Under the pieces are notes generated by a model. That model made no database searches. It was not told the DNA's origin and saw only the letters and a list, made by a program, of their open reading frames with translations. This document shows, in pieces, positions 35,217 to 44,840 of a DNA stretch of 64,000 nt (within the stretch, counting starts at the first letter, position 1; each line of letters opens with the position of its first letter). Source of the DNA: Shewanella maritima (lineage in GTDB: Bacteria; Pseudomonadota; Gammaproteobacteria; Enterobacterales; Shewanellaceae); assembly GCF_004295345.1 (NCBI RefSeq), contig NZ_CP036200.1:2820001-2884000 (forward strand). The letters run 5' to 3'. The position numbers and the translations under genes were made by a program.

Positions 35217-37730
35217 TTAAACGATTGCGCGAATTTGAACACGGTTAGTGTGCTGTGGGTTACCTTTCGCCACAGGGCTAGGGGCATAGCGAGTTAGCGA
35301 GTTGATAGCGCCTCCCACGTCGATTACCTTGCCTGTCGTGCCTTTTCTGCCGTTTTCATCAGCTTGGTACCAAGCACCTTGACCTAGGGCAACAATGCCA
35401 GGCGCAACGCGTGGTGTTACACGAACCACAACTTCAATTGAGCCACGGTCGTTGTACATCTCAACCTTGCTACCTGAAGTTACGCCGTATTGTTGTGCGT
35501 CCATTGGGTTCATCCAAACCGCATCTTCAACCGCTTCACGCAGCCAAGGTACATTGTGGTAGCTTGAGTGAGTACGGCCTTTAGTGTGGTAACCCGCTAA
35601 CTGCAGTGGGTATGCATCTTTGGTGTCTTCGTCTTCATAACCATCCCAAGTCACTGTGTACTGAGGGATAGCTGTGATGGTGTCACCTTTCCACTTGTTT
35701 TGCGTCCAGTTAGCCGCGCGCCATGCAAGCTCAGCTGAGTAGATCTCAATCTTGCCTGATGGAGTAGATAACGCTTGACCTTGGTTAACGTAGCTGTCCA
35801 TAGCAACAAAGCGCTCATGCTTGTTGCGGCGGAAGAAACCAATTTCTTGTGCTTCTTTATAAGTTGCTGGGAATGCTGGTTCAACACCGGCATTTGATGC
35901 GCTATCGCGAGTCTGTTGGTATAGGTGCTCTAACCATTCTTCTTCAGTGCGACCTTCAGTAAACTCGTTACCTACGCCCATTTTTTCAGCAATAAGCGCT
36001 GCAACTTCGTACATCGACTTACAGTCCCAAATAGGCTCTACCGCTGCGCTCATGGCAGTGATGTAGTCTAGTGAACCTGAAGCGTATGAGTCGTTGACGA
36101 GATCGTTCGACTCTAACCATGTGGTATCTGGAATGATGATGTCGGCAAACTTGGCGCCTGGAGTCATCCAGCAATCACAAGATACGATTAGCTCAACGCC
36201 GCTTTCATCAGCCAGAATGTTGGCTGTGTGATTGATTTCAGCGTGTTGGTTCAATAGTGAGCTATCAGAAGCTGAGATGATCATCTTGATGTTAGTACCA
36301 AGTGGCGTGTCTAGGTCATCAGTACCTGTAATACCGTGGGTACGAGCAGTCATGTTCTCGCCGTTGTGGATTGCTTCACTCCAGGTAAAGAATGAAATGC
36401 GCTCTTTAACTGGGTTTGAACCAGAAGGAATACCGGCGCGGTACATGCTGGTCATTTTCGGAAGCTCACCATTTGATGAACCATCAACACCAATCTTACC
36501 GGCAAGTACGCTTAGCATGTAGATTGCGCGTACAGTTTGCTCACCGTTTGCCTGACGGTTAACACCAGCACCAGCAATGATGTAAGGTGCTTGTGAACCC
36601 ATTAGGTCGTCTGCAATCTGTTTGATTTTAGTTGCAGAAATACCAGTGATCTTCGCTGCCCAATCCGGTGTGCGCGCACCCTGGTCGGCAAATGCATTAA
36701 GGCCCAAGATGTAGTCATGGTAGTTTTGCGCAGGGTCCATGTGCTGAGCGTATTCTTGCTCTTTCGCATCACTGCTAGCTGCGAATAGGTCTTTTTGAGC
36801 CTGGATAGAAGCTGCGTCGTAACCAACTGAGAACTTGTTGATAAAGTCGAGTGAGTTAGCGTCAACCCAACCTGAGCTGATCATTTGGTAAGCAATTGCT
36901 TCAGCTAATGCCGCGTCAGTACCAGGGCGGATAGGTAACCAGTCAGACTCTTTACCTAACATAGAGTCAGTGTAACGAGGGTCGATTAGGGTCACTTTCA
37001 AACCATTGCTACGTTGCAGTGCTTGCAGGTAGTCGTAACCTTCACCTGAACCAGATTGGCGGATCTCACTTGGGTTGTATGCAAAACCAAGTAGGTAGTC
37101 ACTGCTGTCTAGTGTAACAGTCGATGAGCCTTTGGTTGAGCTGCTACCGTACATGTGCTTAGCAGCTTCTTGCTGCTGTGCCCAAGAGTAGTTACCGTAG
37201 TATTGCAGACAGCCACCAACGAGGTTGAATAAACGGTTGAAACAAGCATTTGATGCAAAACCGTAGTAAGCACCAGAACCATAGCTGCGGAAAAGCGCCT
37301 TGTTGCCGTGGGTGTCAATGATTGACTTCATTTTGCCAGCAATTGTGCTTGCAGCTTCGTCCCATGTAATAGGTACAAACTTACCTTCACCGCGCTTACC
37401 CACTCGTTTCATTGGGCTTTTTAAGCGATCTGGTGCATAAGTGCGCTGACGCAACGAGCGACCACGAGCACATGCACGTACCTGATGCATGCCGTATTCA
37501 TCTTCAACTTCATGATCAGTTTCAACACGTGTGATAACACCATCACGGCTATACACGCGAACTGGACAGTTAGAGCCACAGTTAACCAAGCAAGCTGACC
37601 AGGTTAGGTCTTCTTTTACCGGTGGTTGCGGTGGGTTAACGTTTGGGTCATCAGAACTGGTTTTACAACCAGTTACGGTTGCAGCACAACCCAGTGCTGC
37701 ACTGGCTTTTAAAAAGCTTCTACGTTCCAT
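35217..37730 (-). CDS. dmsA: DMSO reductase catalytic molybdopterin subunit DmsA, cluster 2
   Basis: Encodes 837 residues. The signal MERRSFLKASAALGC has the Tat motif, with lipobox VTGC giving Cys22 as lipidation site. The 4Fe-4S motif CLVNCGSNCPVRV ... ACARGRS and the DRLKSPMKRVGKRGEGKFVPITWDEA segment match DMSO reductase. Many central segments differ from cluster 1 DmsA (for example in the funnel region around residues 150-250), so the two enzymes may differ in substrate or optimum. C-terminal HTNRVQ resembles HTNRAQ in copy 1. GAGGA precedes the ATG. Confidence 0.93.
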   Translation of the reverse strand: MERRSFLKASAALGCAATVTGCKTSSDDPNVNPPQPPVKEDLTWSACLVNCGSNCPVRVYSRDGVITRVETDHEVEDEYGMHQVRACARGRSLRQRTYAPDRLKSPMKRVGKRGEGKFVPITWDEAASTIAGKMKSIIDTHGNKALFRSYGSGAYYGFASNACFNRLFNLVGGCLQYYGNYSWAQQQEAAKHMYGSSSTKGSSTVTLDSSDYLLGFAYNPSEIRQSGSGEGYDYLQALQRSNGLKVTLIDPRYTDSMLGKESDWLPIRPGTDAALAEAIAYQMISSGWVDANSLDFINKFSVGYDAASIQAQKDLFAASSDAKEQEYAQHMDPAQNYHDYILGLNAFADQGARTPDWAAKITGISATKIKQIADDLMGSQAPYIIAGAGVNRQANGEQTVRAIYMLSVLAGKIGVDGSSNGELPKMTSMYRAGIPSGSNPVKERISFFTWSEAIHNGENMTARTHGITGTDDLDTPLGTNIKMIISASDSSLLNQHAEINHTANILADESGVELIVSCDCWMTPGAKFADIIIPDTTWLESNDLVNDSYASGSLDYITAMSAAVEPIWDCKSMYEVAALIAEKMGVGNEFTEGRTEEEWLEHLYQQTRDSASNAGVEPAFPATYKEAQEIGFFRRNKHERFVAMDSYVNQGQALSTPSGKIEIYSAELAWRAANWTQNKWKGDTITAIPQYTVTWDGYEDEDTKDAYPLQLAGYHTKGRTHSSYHNVPWLREAVEDAVWMNPMDAQQYGVTSGSKVEMYNDRGSIEVVVRVTPRVAPGIVALGQGAWYQADENGRKGTTGKVIDVGGAINSLTRYAPSPVAKGNPQHTNRVQIRAIV

Positions 37731-37762
37731 TTTTTATCCTCTCAAATCGTTACCGAAGTGCG

Positions 37763-39763
37763 TTAACGCAACTTGTAGGTAAACGACAGCATCACTTGGT
37801 GAGCGTTATAGTTGTGGTTGATATCGCCTAGGGTGATCATCCCCGGAATACCATTGATCTCTACATTGGCTGGGTCGGTATCGAAATAGCGTTCATAGCG
37901 GTAGCTCAGTTTTAGCGCCATCTCATCACTGATGGCGTAATTGGCATAGGCTGTCGCGCTGTGGTTATACGAGTAGTAGTCGCCGTAGTAGAGGCTTTGG
38001 CCATCTGTGGTTGTTGGATAAGTGTCACTTATCGAATTACTAAACAGATAGTCGATACCTAGGCTGAGCTTGTCCTGCATAAGGCCGGCATAGTTAAGTC
38101 CAGCACCCAGGTTGATAAATTGGTCTTCTACATCTGCTTGCCAGTCGGCACTGCCATAGCTTTGGCTACCGGCCTGGTTTGAGTTAATCCACTGCTGGCC
38201 ACCAAAACCGTAACCGCTTAGGTTCTTACTGAATTGCAGATTGACGTTGAGGTCATAGCCATAGTCTTGCGCTTCAGTTAAGCCGATTTGGGTGTTGTGG
38301 TAATCGTCATTGGCATAACGGGTGGTTAAGTCGACACTTATCCAGTTGTTAGGCGTGTGATTAATGGTTAACTCGACTGCATTGCGTTTGCGGTCAGCAA
38401 GGTAGTATTTGCGTAGCAGGGCATTATTTTCAGATGAGGTGTCTTTGCTTGCCTCATACTCACTGCCGCTGCGGTTAGCGTGCTCACCTTTGATGCTGAC
38501 ATTGAACTTGTCAAAGGCACGAACGTTCAGCTTCATCCATAGACTGTCGTCATGGGTTTGCTCACGGTCGCTAAAGGTGCGCTCGACTTCTTTACGGTCG
38601 TAACCGGCTTGCAAACGGTAGCCGCTAGCAATGCGGTAGCTAGCGTTTAACTTGTAGGTATGACGGGTAATGTCTTGTGGCTTATTCTGCCTAAAGGTGC
38701 CCGTCACACTGTTGTAGTTGTACTGGGTAAACTCAGCGGTTGAGCTTTGGTTGTCACGGTCGCTGTAGGCAAAGCTTGCCCCAAGGCGCAGACGATTAGT
38801 GAGCATCGAGCTGATAGCAAAGCGGCCATCAAGGGTATCAACCTGGCCATCCCAGCTTTGTAGTGGGCTACCAGAGACATTCACTAAGTCTTCATCTTGA
38901 ATCATGCGCCCCGTGGCGACACGGCCACTCATGACGGTGCGGTTAAGCTGGTACTGACCCGACAGTGACACCTGATGGGCTTGATTGTCAGGGGTTGCGG
39001 CTTGCACATCGTAAAGGTGTGGCAAGCTGATGTGGTTCATTTTGTTCTCATAGTAGCTGCCTTGATAAGCCAGCTCCGTTAACCAGTTATCGCCCGAGAC
39101 GTTAATGCCAGCATCTAATTGCTTAGTGCGCGCATCAATCGGCAAGCCAAAGTTGATTGGGTTAGGGGCAACCAGTGAGCTTGATTGGTGACCGGTTTTA
39201 TCTTCCTGGCTGTAACCGATATAGGCATCAAACAGGTCTTGTTTTAACTCTACACCTAGGCCGATTTTCTCGCGCTGTTTGGCGAGGTCAAAGACACGCA
39301 TCGTATCTGATGGCGTCAGCATACCGTTGTTGTGCCAAAATGGGCTTTCAACATTACCAGCTTGATAGGTTTTGATGCTGTCGTAGTCAAGATTGACGCT
39401 GTACACACCCGACTTACCGGCGCTAAAGCGGGCAAAGCCGTTATCCATACCTAACTGATGGGCTTGCAGCTTAGCTTGGTAGCCTTCATCGTTTTGGTAA
39501 CGCACATCACCGCTAACTGCGCCAATGGCGCCATCTTCTGCTGTGCCGAGGGCATTACCCGCATGGATATCATCCACATTGTTGTAACCTGCGTGCACAC
39601 TCACTTCACCTGTGTAACCTTGGGCCTGAGTGCAACGCTTACACTCATATTTGCCAAAGTTCACCGCGTCAGTATTGGCATTACCCACCGCAAAGTTAGC
39701 GGCCATTGCAGGGGTGGCTGCAAAGGTCATGGCTAAGGTAATCATGTTTAATTTAAATGACAT
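37763..39763 (-). CDS. dmsF: DmsF, MtrB/PioB-type outer-membrane barrel, cluster 2
   Basis: Encodes 666 residues from ATG 39763 (GGAGAG seven bases in front), with signal peptide to about residue 21 and the CKRC motif at 41-44. It differs from the cluster 1 copy only in about the last 95 residues, where LGIDYLFSNSISDTYPTTTDG replaces LGLDYNFSNSISDTYPIGSD. The protein forms the outer-membrane sheath for DmsE. Together with intact dmsE upstream and dmsA 32 bases downstream, it is part of an apparently complete operon. Confidence 0.92.
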   Translation of the reverse strand: MSFKLNMITLAMTFAATPAMAANFAVGNANTDAVNFGKYECKRCTQAQGYTGEVSVHAGYNNVDDIHAGNALGTAEDGAIGAVSGDVRYQNDEGYQAKLQAHQLGMDNGFARFSAGKSGVYSVNLDYDSIKTYQAGNVESPFWHNNGMLTPSDTMRVFDLAKQREKIGLGVELKQDLFDAYIGYSQEDKTGHQSSSLVAPNPINFGLPIDARTKQLDAGINVSGDNWLTELAYQGSYYENKMNHISLPHLYDVQAATPDNQAHQVSLSGQYQLNRTVMSGRVATGRMIQDEDLVNVSGSPLQSWDGQVDTLDGRFAISSMLTNRLRLGASFAYSDRDNQSSTAEFTQYNYNSVTGTFRQNKPQDITRHTYKLNASYRIASGYRLQAGYDRKEVERTFSDREQTHDDSLWMKLNVRAFDKFNVSIKGEHANRSGSEYEASKDTSSENNALLRKYYLADRKRNAVELTINHTPNNWISVDLTTRYANDDYHNTQIGLTEAQDYGYDLNVNLQFSKNLSGYGFGGQQWINSNQAGSQSYGSADWQADVEDQFINLGAGLNYAGLMQDKLSLGIDYLFSNSISDTYPTTTDGQSLYYGDYYSYNHSATAYANYAISDEMALKLSYRYERYFDTDPANVEINGIPGMITLGDINHNYNAHQVMLSFTYKLR

Positions 39764-40604
39764 TCTCTTGCTCTCCATTAGCGTTGCAGCAGGCTGCCAG
39801 ATGGGTGGTTAGAGCCATGGATTTGGCTGTGGCAGTTCAAGCAGCTCTTAGCGCCGCCAAATGCATCCATACCTGGCTCAGGTACCACGCGAGAAGCGTG
39901 ACCGTCTGGCGCGTGACATTGCTGACATAACTGAGGTGCACGGTTATCAAGCATGTTGTCGTTGACGCTGCCGTGTGGGTTATGACATGAGACGCAGTTT
40001 TCAGTCACTGGCGCATGCTCCCATAGGAATGGGCCACGTTTTTCAGCGTGACAGCTGTAACAGGTGTCATTAACCGTTGGTTGCATCAAGGCGCTTTCGT
40101 TCATTGAGCCGTGCGGAGCATGACAATCAACACAGGTCATCTGGTCCCACTTCATTGGGTGTGATGAGCGTTTGTTCATGTCGGCTTTTTCTTTGGTGTG
40201 ACATGAGGTGCAGGTGTCATTGACGCTGAGTTTATCTAGCGCAGGGTCGTTGGCAGCATGAACCACATGGCAATCAGCACAGGCAATCTCTTCAAGATTG
40301 TGGGTACTGGTATGCCAAGCCATTTGTTTCGGGTCGTTGTGACAGCCCTGACATACGCTGTTTTGTGCACTGGCGCTCAGCTTGCTGTCTTTACCAAAGC
40401 TAATCATCGGCTCTTTACCGCCACGATTATGCTTACCTTGTGGGCCGTGGCAGGCTTCACACTGCAACCCCGCCATAGGCGATTTGCTGTTATTGATTTG
40501 GCCGTGGACACCATCAAAGATGGCGGTCACTGTGTCGTTTTTCTTGTGACACATGAGGCAGGAGTCTGCCCCTTTAGAGGAATATTTACCTTCGCTGAAC
40601 TTTT
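38058..40604. repeat. Long direct repeat, copy 2 (dmsE/dmsF of cluster 2)
   Basis: A 2547-base tract corresponding to 29817-32362, identical wherever I compared it apart from one additional T in the run at 40573-40575. Divergence resumes abruptly at both ends. Confidence 0.9.
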
Positions 40605-40725
40605 TAACCAAAGTGGCCTCTAACTGTTCAGCATCTAGATTTTTCCACGGTGTTGCGTGGGCACTGCTAACCAGGGCAAGGCCAAGTAGCGCAGTAACTG
40701 CGAGTGATTTAACGATTGATTTCAT
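39778..40725 (-). CDS. dmsE: DmsE periplasmic decaheme c-type cytochrome, cluster 2 (intact)
   Basis: Encodes 315 residues with a signal peptide (to about residue 24, ending AHA) and ten CxxCH haem sites: CLMCH, CEACH, CQGCH, CADCH, CTSCH, CVDCH, CYSCH, CVSCH, CQQCH and CLNCH. This is the MtrA/DmsE arrangement. It receives electrons in the periplasm and passes them through DmsF to DmsAB outside. It is the first gene of cluster 2 and, given the frameshift in the other copy, may serve both clusters. Confidence 0.95.
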   Translation of the reverse strand: MKSIVKSLAVTALLGLALVSSAHATPWKNLDAEQLEATLVKKFSEGKYSSKGADSCLMCHKKNDTVTAIFDGVHGQINNSKSPMAGLQCEACHGPQGKHNRGGKEPMISFGKDSKLSASAQNSVCQGCHNDPKQMAWHTSTHNLEEIACADCHVVHAANDPALDKLSVNDTCTSCHTKEKADMNKRSSHPMKWDQMTCVDCHAPHGSMNESALMQPTVNDTCYSCHAEKRGPFLWEHAPVTENCVSCHNPHGSVNDNMLDNRAPQLCQQCHAPDGHASRVVPEPGMDAFGGAKSCLNCHSQIHGSNHPSGSLLQR

Positions 40726-41512
40726 GGTGCATTTGCCTATAGGTCTATAGCAATACGAAAAGCGTGTACTTTGTAATGGCTATATATTAAGAGATAAATG
40801 CTAAAAACCTGGATTGTTACAATATGGGCGACCTTTTTTGTTTGCTTGCGCAGAATAATATCCAAAAAGTGATATAAACCACATTTTGGAATGGTCGATA
40901 TTGAAATTGTAAAGGTAGGCGTTTTTAAGTTTTAATTAATATATTCAGTAGCTTGTGTGCGAATTTTTATTTGTGTTATTTAATGCATGTAACTGTTGGG
41001 TGAGGCAAATGTTAAGGAATGTATCTCTAGCTATAAAGAGGTATTTTTGATGCTGGTTATTAACTTTCAAAATTGTGATCTAGTTGGCTGGCTGCTTGTC
41101 TATATGTCGAACAATACCTTCATGCGTGCGCATTAAAATTACGCTTAAACCCTTACTACAACTGGTTTTAATGAGAGTGGTTGTTATTTGTAATTAGTTT
41201 TCATTTGGCTTCTACATGCTGGCTAGTTAACTGACTATTACAGCTAAGAACTGTCATTAACTGCCCAAACTATTGAGCTGTATCTGCGAGTTGTTACTAA
41301 AGTTATCACCTAAGCTATCGGCTACTTTATACCCAAAAGCTGAGTTAAAGCTTAAACCTTGTCGCTTGCCAAGTGCGCCAAATTAAACTGATGTAACTCT
41401 AGGTCACTCTTTTTACTAAAAAGCGCAGGTTTGGCTATAGAGGCGGGTTAATTTATTAGCTTTGTCTGTGCTATCTTTTACGCCACTATTTCACGAGACA
41501 TTCTTTTTATAT
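40726..41512. other. Intergenic region upstream of dms cluster 2 and tex
   Basis: A/T-rich 787 bases between divergent dmsE and tex. It has a CRP-like site at 40868-40883. A possible 28-codon frame at 41050-41136 with AGAGG upstream was seen, but nothing else supports it. No further structure was recognised. Confidence 0.5.
40868..40883. promoter_or_regulatory. CRP-like site upstream of dmsE, cluster 2
   Basis: AGTGA-TATAAA-CCACA matches TGTGA-6-TCACA at 8 of 10 positions and has A-rich and T-rich flanks as in strong CRP sites. It is centred about 150 bases before the dmsE start. CRP dependence is known for Shewanella dms expression; here it is inferred. Confidence 0.5.
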
Positions 41513-43855
41513 ATGCAATCTATCTCGCACCTAATTGCAACTGAGTTGCAAGTTCGTCAGCAGCAAGTTGAGTCTGCAATCGCCCTCTTGGATGATGGCG
41601 CAACCGTGCCGTTTGTGGCGCGTTATCGTAAAGAAGCAACTGGCGGCTTGGATGATACGCAACTGCGTCAATTAGATTCACGCCTGACCTATTTACGTGA
41701 CATGGAAGATCGTCGTCAGGTGATTTTGTCGAGCATTGAGGCGCAAGGAAAGCTAGCCCCAGAGTTAAAGCAAGCCATTTTAAGCGCAGATAGTAAAACC
41801 CGATTAGAAGATTTATACCTGCCATATAAGCCAAAGCGCCGCACTAAAGGGCAAATTGCGATAGAAGCGGGCATTGAGCCTTTGGTTGATGATCTGCTGC
41901 AAGATCGCAGTGCAGATATTGATGCAGTAGCAGTAAACTATCTCAATGAGCAAGCAGGCTTTGCAGATGTGCAGGCAGTAAAAGACGGTGCACGTTTTAT
42001 TTTGATGGAACGCTACGCAGAAGATGCGGAGCTTATTGCCAAAATCCGTAAGCATCTAAACTCTCAAGCTCAGCTTAAAAGCCGCATGGTGAAAGGCAAA
42101 GACAAAGAAGGCGCTAAATTCCGCGATTACTTTGAGCACGACGAAGCCATTACTAAGGTGCCATCTCACCGTGCGCTGGCGATGTTGCGTGGCCGCAATG
42201 AAGGCGTGTTAAGTTTGTCTCTGAATGCCGATCCTAACTATGAAGGTGAGGGCAGCTACTGCGAAGTAATTATTGCTGAACACTTTAATCTTAAGTTTAC
42301 TGACTCCAGTGTTGATCAGTGGCTAAAACAAGTGGTTAATGGCACCTGGCGCATTAAGATTGCGCTGCAGATGGAAACTGAGTTTGTTAGCAAAATGCGC
42401 GAGCAAGCAGAAGCTGAAGCGATTAACGTATTTGCCCGCAACCTTAATGACCTGTTGATGGCCGCACCTGCAGGCGCCAAAGCGACCATGGGCTTAGACC
42501 CAGGGTTGCGTACTGGCGTGAAAGTGGCGATTGTCGACACCACAGGCAAGCTAGTGGCTCACACGACTATTTTCCCTCATGCACCGCAAAATCAATGGGA
42601 CAAATCACTGCGTACCTTAGCTAATTTAGTCGGCATGCATAAGGTTGATTTAATTGCTGTGGGTAATGGTACTGGCTCGCGTGAGACAGATAAATTAGCT
42701 AGTGAGCTAATGGCGATGGTCAAAGACAAGCAGCCCCAATTAAACAAGGTGATGGTAAGCGAGGCGGGCGCATCTGTGTACTCAGCATCAGAATTTGCCG
42801 CCAATGAGTTCCCAGATTTAGATGTCTCTATTCGCGGCGCGGTATCTATTGCCCGCCGTTTGCAAGACCCGCTTGCTGAGTTGGTTAAAATTGAGCCTAA
42901 GTCAATCGGTGTGGGGCAGTATCAGCACGATGTTAGCCAAAGTCAGTTATCCCAGTCACTTGAAGGTGTGGTTGAAGATTGTGTTAACCGCGTAGGCGTA
43001 GATGTAAACATGGCGTCAGCACCACTACTTGCACAAGTGGCAGGCCTTAATAAGACACTGGCGAAAAACATTGTAGATTACCGTGACCAAAATGGCCGCT
43101 TTAGCGAGCGCAAGCAACTGCTAAAAGTGACCCGCTTAGGCCCTAAAGCTTATGAGCAAGCCGCTGGCTTCTTGCGTATCCCAAATGCGCAAAACCCGCT
43201 TGATGCCTCTGCTGTACACCCTGAAGCTTACAGTGTAGTCGAGTCGATTGCTGCGGATAAACAGCTGCCATTGGCCAAATTGATTGGTGACAGCCAAACC
43301 TTAAGCGCCATTGATGCTAAAGCGTATGTAACCGAGCAGTTTGGTTTGCCGACTATTAGTGACATCTTAGCCGAGCTAGATAAGCCTGGGCGCGACCCGC
43401 GTGGTGAGTTTAAAACTGCTGCGTTTAAAGAAGGCGTTGAAACTCTAGCTGACCTAAAACTCGATATGATTTTAGAAGGCGTGGTTACCAATGTGACTAA
43501 CTTTGGTGCTTTTGTCGATGTCGGCGTGCATCAAGATGGTTTAGTGCATATTTCATCGCTAACTGACAAGTTTGTAAGTGACCCACACACCATAGTGAAA
43601 GCGGGTGATGTGGTGAAAGTGAAAGTGATGGAAGTGGACATTGAGCGTAAGCGTGTTGGTCTAAGTATGCGCTTAGATGATAAAGCTAGCGCTGCCAAAT
43701 CTGCCGCAAAACCTGGGGCGAAAACTGGTGCCAATAAGAGCAAACCTCAGCATAAAGCTCATGGTAAGAAGTCTAACTATAAGGCGCAAAAAGCCCCAGC
43801 CAACGCAGCCATGGGCAATGCCTTTGCTGATGCGTTTGCTAAGCTGAAGAAGTAA
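41513..43855 (+). CDS. tex: Tex family RNA-binding transcription accessory protein
   Basis: Encodes 780 residues. Domains in order: N-terminal Tex helical domain ([23 protein letters not shown] ... [24 protein letters not shown]), YqgF-like RNase H fold ([16 protein letters not shown], about 330-450), helix-hairpin-helix region ([18 protein letters not shown] ... [14 protein letters not shown]) and a C-terminal S1 RNA-binding domain ([28 protein letters not shown]). A basic Lys/Ala-rich tail follows. Its start at 41513 gives the family N-terminus; an in-frame TTG 17 codons earlier is disregarded. E. coli YhgF is 773 residues. Confidence 0.95.
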   Translation: MQSISHLIATELQVRQQQVESAIALLDDGATVPFVARYRKEATGGLDDTQLRQLDSRLTYLRDMEDRRQVILSSIEAQGKLAPELKQAILSADSKTRLEDLYLPYKPKRRTKGQIAIEAGIEPLVDDLLQDRSADIDAVAVNYLNEQAGFADVQAVKDGARFILMERYAEDAELIAKIRKHLNSQAQLKSRMVKGKDKEGAKFRDYFEHDEAITKVPSHRALAMLRGRNEGVLSLSLNADPNYEGEGSYCEVIIAEHFNLKFTDSSVDQWLKQVVNGTWRIKIALQMETEFVSKMREQAEAEAINVFARNLNDLLMAAPAGAKATMGLDPGLRTGVKVAIVDTTGKLVAHTTIFPHAPQNQWDKSLRTLANLVGMHKVDLIAVGNGTGSRETDKLASELMAMVKDKQPQLNKVMVSEAGASVYSASEFAANEFPDLDVSIRGAVSIARRLQDPLAELVKIEPKSIGVGQYQHDVSQSQLSQSLEGVVEDCVNRVGVDVNMASAPLLAQVAGLNKTLAKNIVDYRDQNGRFSERKQLLKVTRLGPKAYEQAAGFLRIPNAQNPLDASAVHPEAYSVVESIAADKQLPLAKLIGDSQTLSAIDAKAYVTEQFGLPTISDILAELDKPGRDPRGEFKTAAFKEGVETLADLKLDMILEGVVTNVTNFGAFVDVGVHQDGLVHISSLTDKFVSDPHTIVKAGDVVKVKVMEVDIERKRVGLSMRLDDKASAAKSAAKPGAKTGANKSKPQHKAHGKKSNYKAQKAPANAAMGNAFADAFAKLKK

Positions 43856-43919
43856 AAAGCCCAAAGAAGTAAAATCTGGCGAAGTAACAAGCTAGATTGC
43901 TTATGCAATCAGTACAATA

Positions 43920-43957
43920 AAATGGCCGCTAATTAAATTAGCGGCCATTTTTGTTTT
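43920..43957. terminator. Terminator downstream of tex
   Basis: AAATGGCCGCTAAT (43920-43933) pairs with ATTAGCGGCCATTT (43937-43950), three-base loop, followed by TTG and a T-run. The A-rich left flank may allow function for the convergent YHS gene as well. Confidence 0.9.
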
Positions 43958-44076
43958 TAGGAGCTGTGTTTCTATGCTCAGTGTTTCTAGGCTCAGCGTT
44001 AGTCCTATAGCTCTGCGCATTGGCTATGACACTTGCTTTAGTTGTTGATGTGTTTGACTGAGAAGTATGTAATCTC

Positions 44077-44514
44077 TTACTTGCTGAGCTTTTCCTGCCA
44101 GTGGCCGTCAGCTTCTTCAATAAACTGCACTTTATTCTTTAACCAGTTCTCACGCACGCTGAGGCTGTAGTTCAGGTACAACTTGTCTTGAAATACAGTG
44201 AATGCTTCAGGATCTGTACTGACAACAAAACCACTACTCATCGCATAAGCGCAGTAGCCACCATACTGCGGCGCATACTTTTCTGGCGTTTTATCAAATA
44301 AGGCTTTGTGCTGTGCAGAGGCGAAATACCACTGATTGCCATTATAACTGCTGGCAAAATCGCTGGAGCCTTTCACTGCTTTATCTTGAGTGAAATACGC
44401 GACAACATCATAGCCATTTACCGCTACACCTTCGTCGTTATAAACAGGCTCCTTAGCCAAACTGGTACAGCCCATTAATAATAGTGCGATAAATCCGATT
44501 AGTAGTTTGTTCAT
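44077..44514 (-). CDS. YHS-domain lipoprotein
   Basis: Encodes 145 residues with a lipoprotein signal MNKLLIGFIALLLMGC (Cys16), followed by a YHS-type domain: GVAVNGYDVVAYFT, WYFASAQHKALFDKTPEKYAPQYGGYCAYAM. This domain, often with Cys, is associated with metal or copper handling; the exact role here is unknown. The start at 44514 is preferred over one 17 codons upstream because GAGG lies seven bases in front. It stands alone and converges on tex. Confidence 0.85.
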   Translation of the reverse strand: MNKLLIGFIALLLMGCTSLAKEPVYNDEGVAVNGYDVVAYFTQDKAVKGSSDFASSYNGNQWYFASAQHKALFDKTPEKYAPQYGGYCAYAMSSGFVVSTDPEAFTVFQDKLYLNYSLSVRENWLKNKVQFIEEADGHWQEKLSK

Positions 44515-44840
44515 TGTTGCCTCATAAATTTGCTTACCTGCAAAACTAGACCTGAGTTCACACAATAAAATTTCAGTTTAGATGCATTGATTGAATTCTT
44601 AATGTTGTAACTGTATCTTAACCGAATTGTAATCATTATGTTGTAGGTGCAGTATTGTAACTGCCTTGTTTCAAGTTTACGCTGCAAGATGTTAGCTGCG
44701 AAACAGTGATTACACCTAACAGCTGAAACCATACCTGGCTGCTCATAAGTGCTCATATATAAATAATGAATAGCAGCTAATTGGTCTCAGCATAATAAAA
44801 ACGATAGTTTGCTGTACTTTTACTCTGTCTTGGAGATCTT
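44515..44840. other. Intergenic region YHS lipoprotein / sulfatase
   Basis: About 326 bases between divergent genes. It is A/T-rich and presumably contains both promoters; I recognise no clear operator, RNA or small gene in it. Confidence 0.4.

Noticed and set aside
38409..39736. Plus-strand open frames inside dmsF copies
   Set aside because: They occur in both copies only because the DNA is identical; they are antisense shadows of dmsF without ribosome-binding sites or recognisable products.
24274..41000. Composite transposon or genomic island bounded by the 2.55-kb direct repeats
   Set aside because: The repeats are dms coding sequence, with no transposase, integrase, tRNA or terminal inverted repeats nearby.
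41050..41136. Possible 28-codon reading frame with AGAGG upstream in the dmsE-tex gap
   Set aside because: Nothing but a start, a stop and a loose ribosome-binding site; composition is like the surrounding non-coding DNA.
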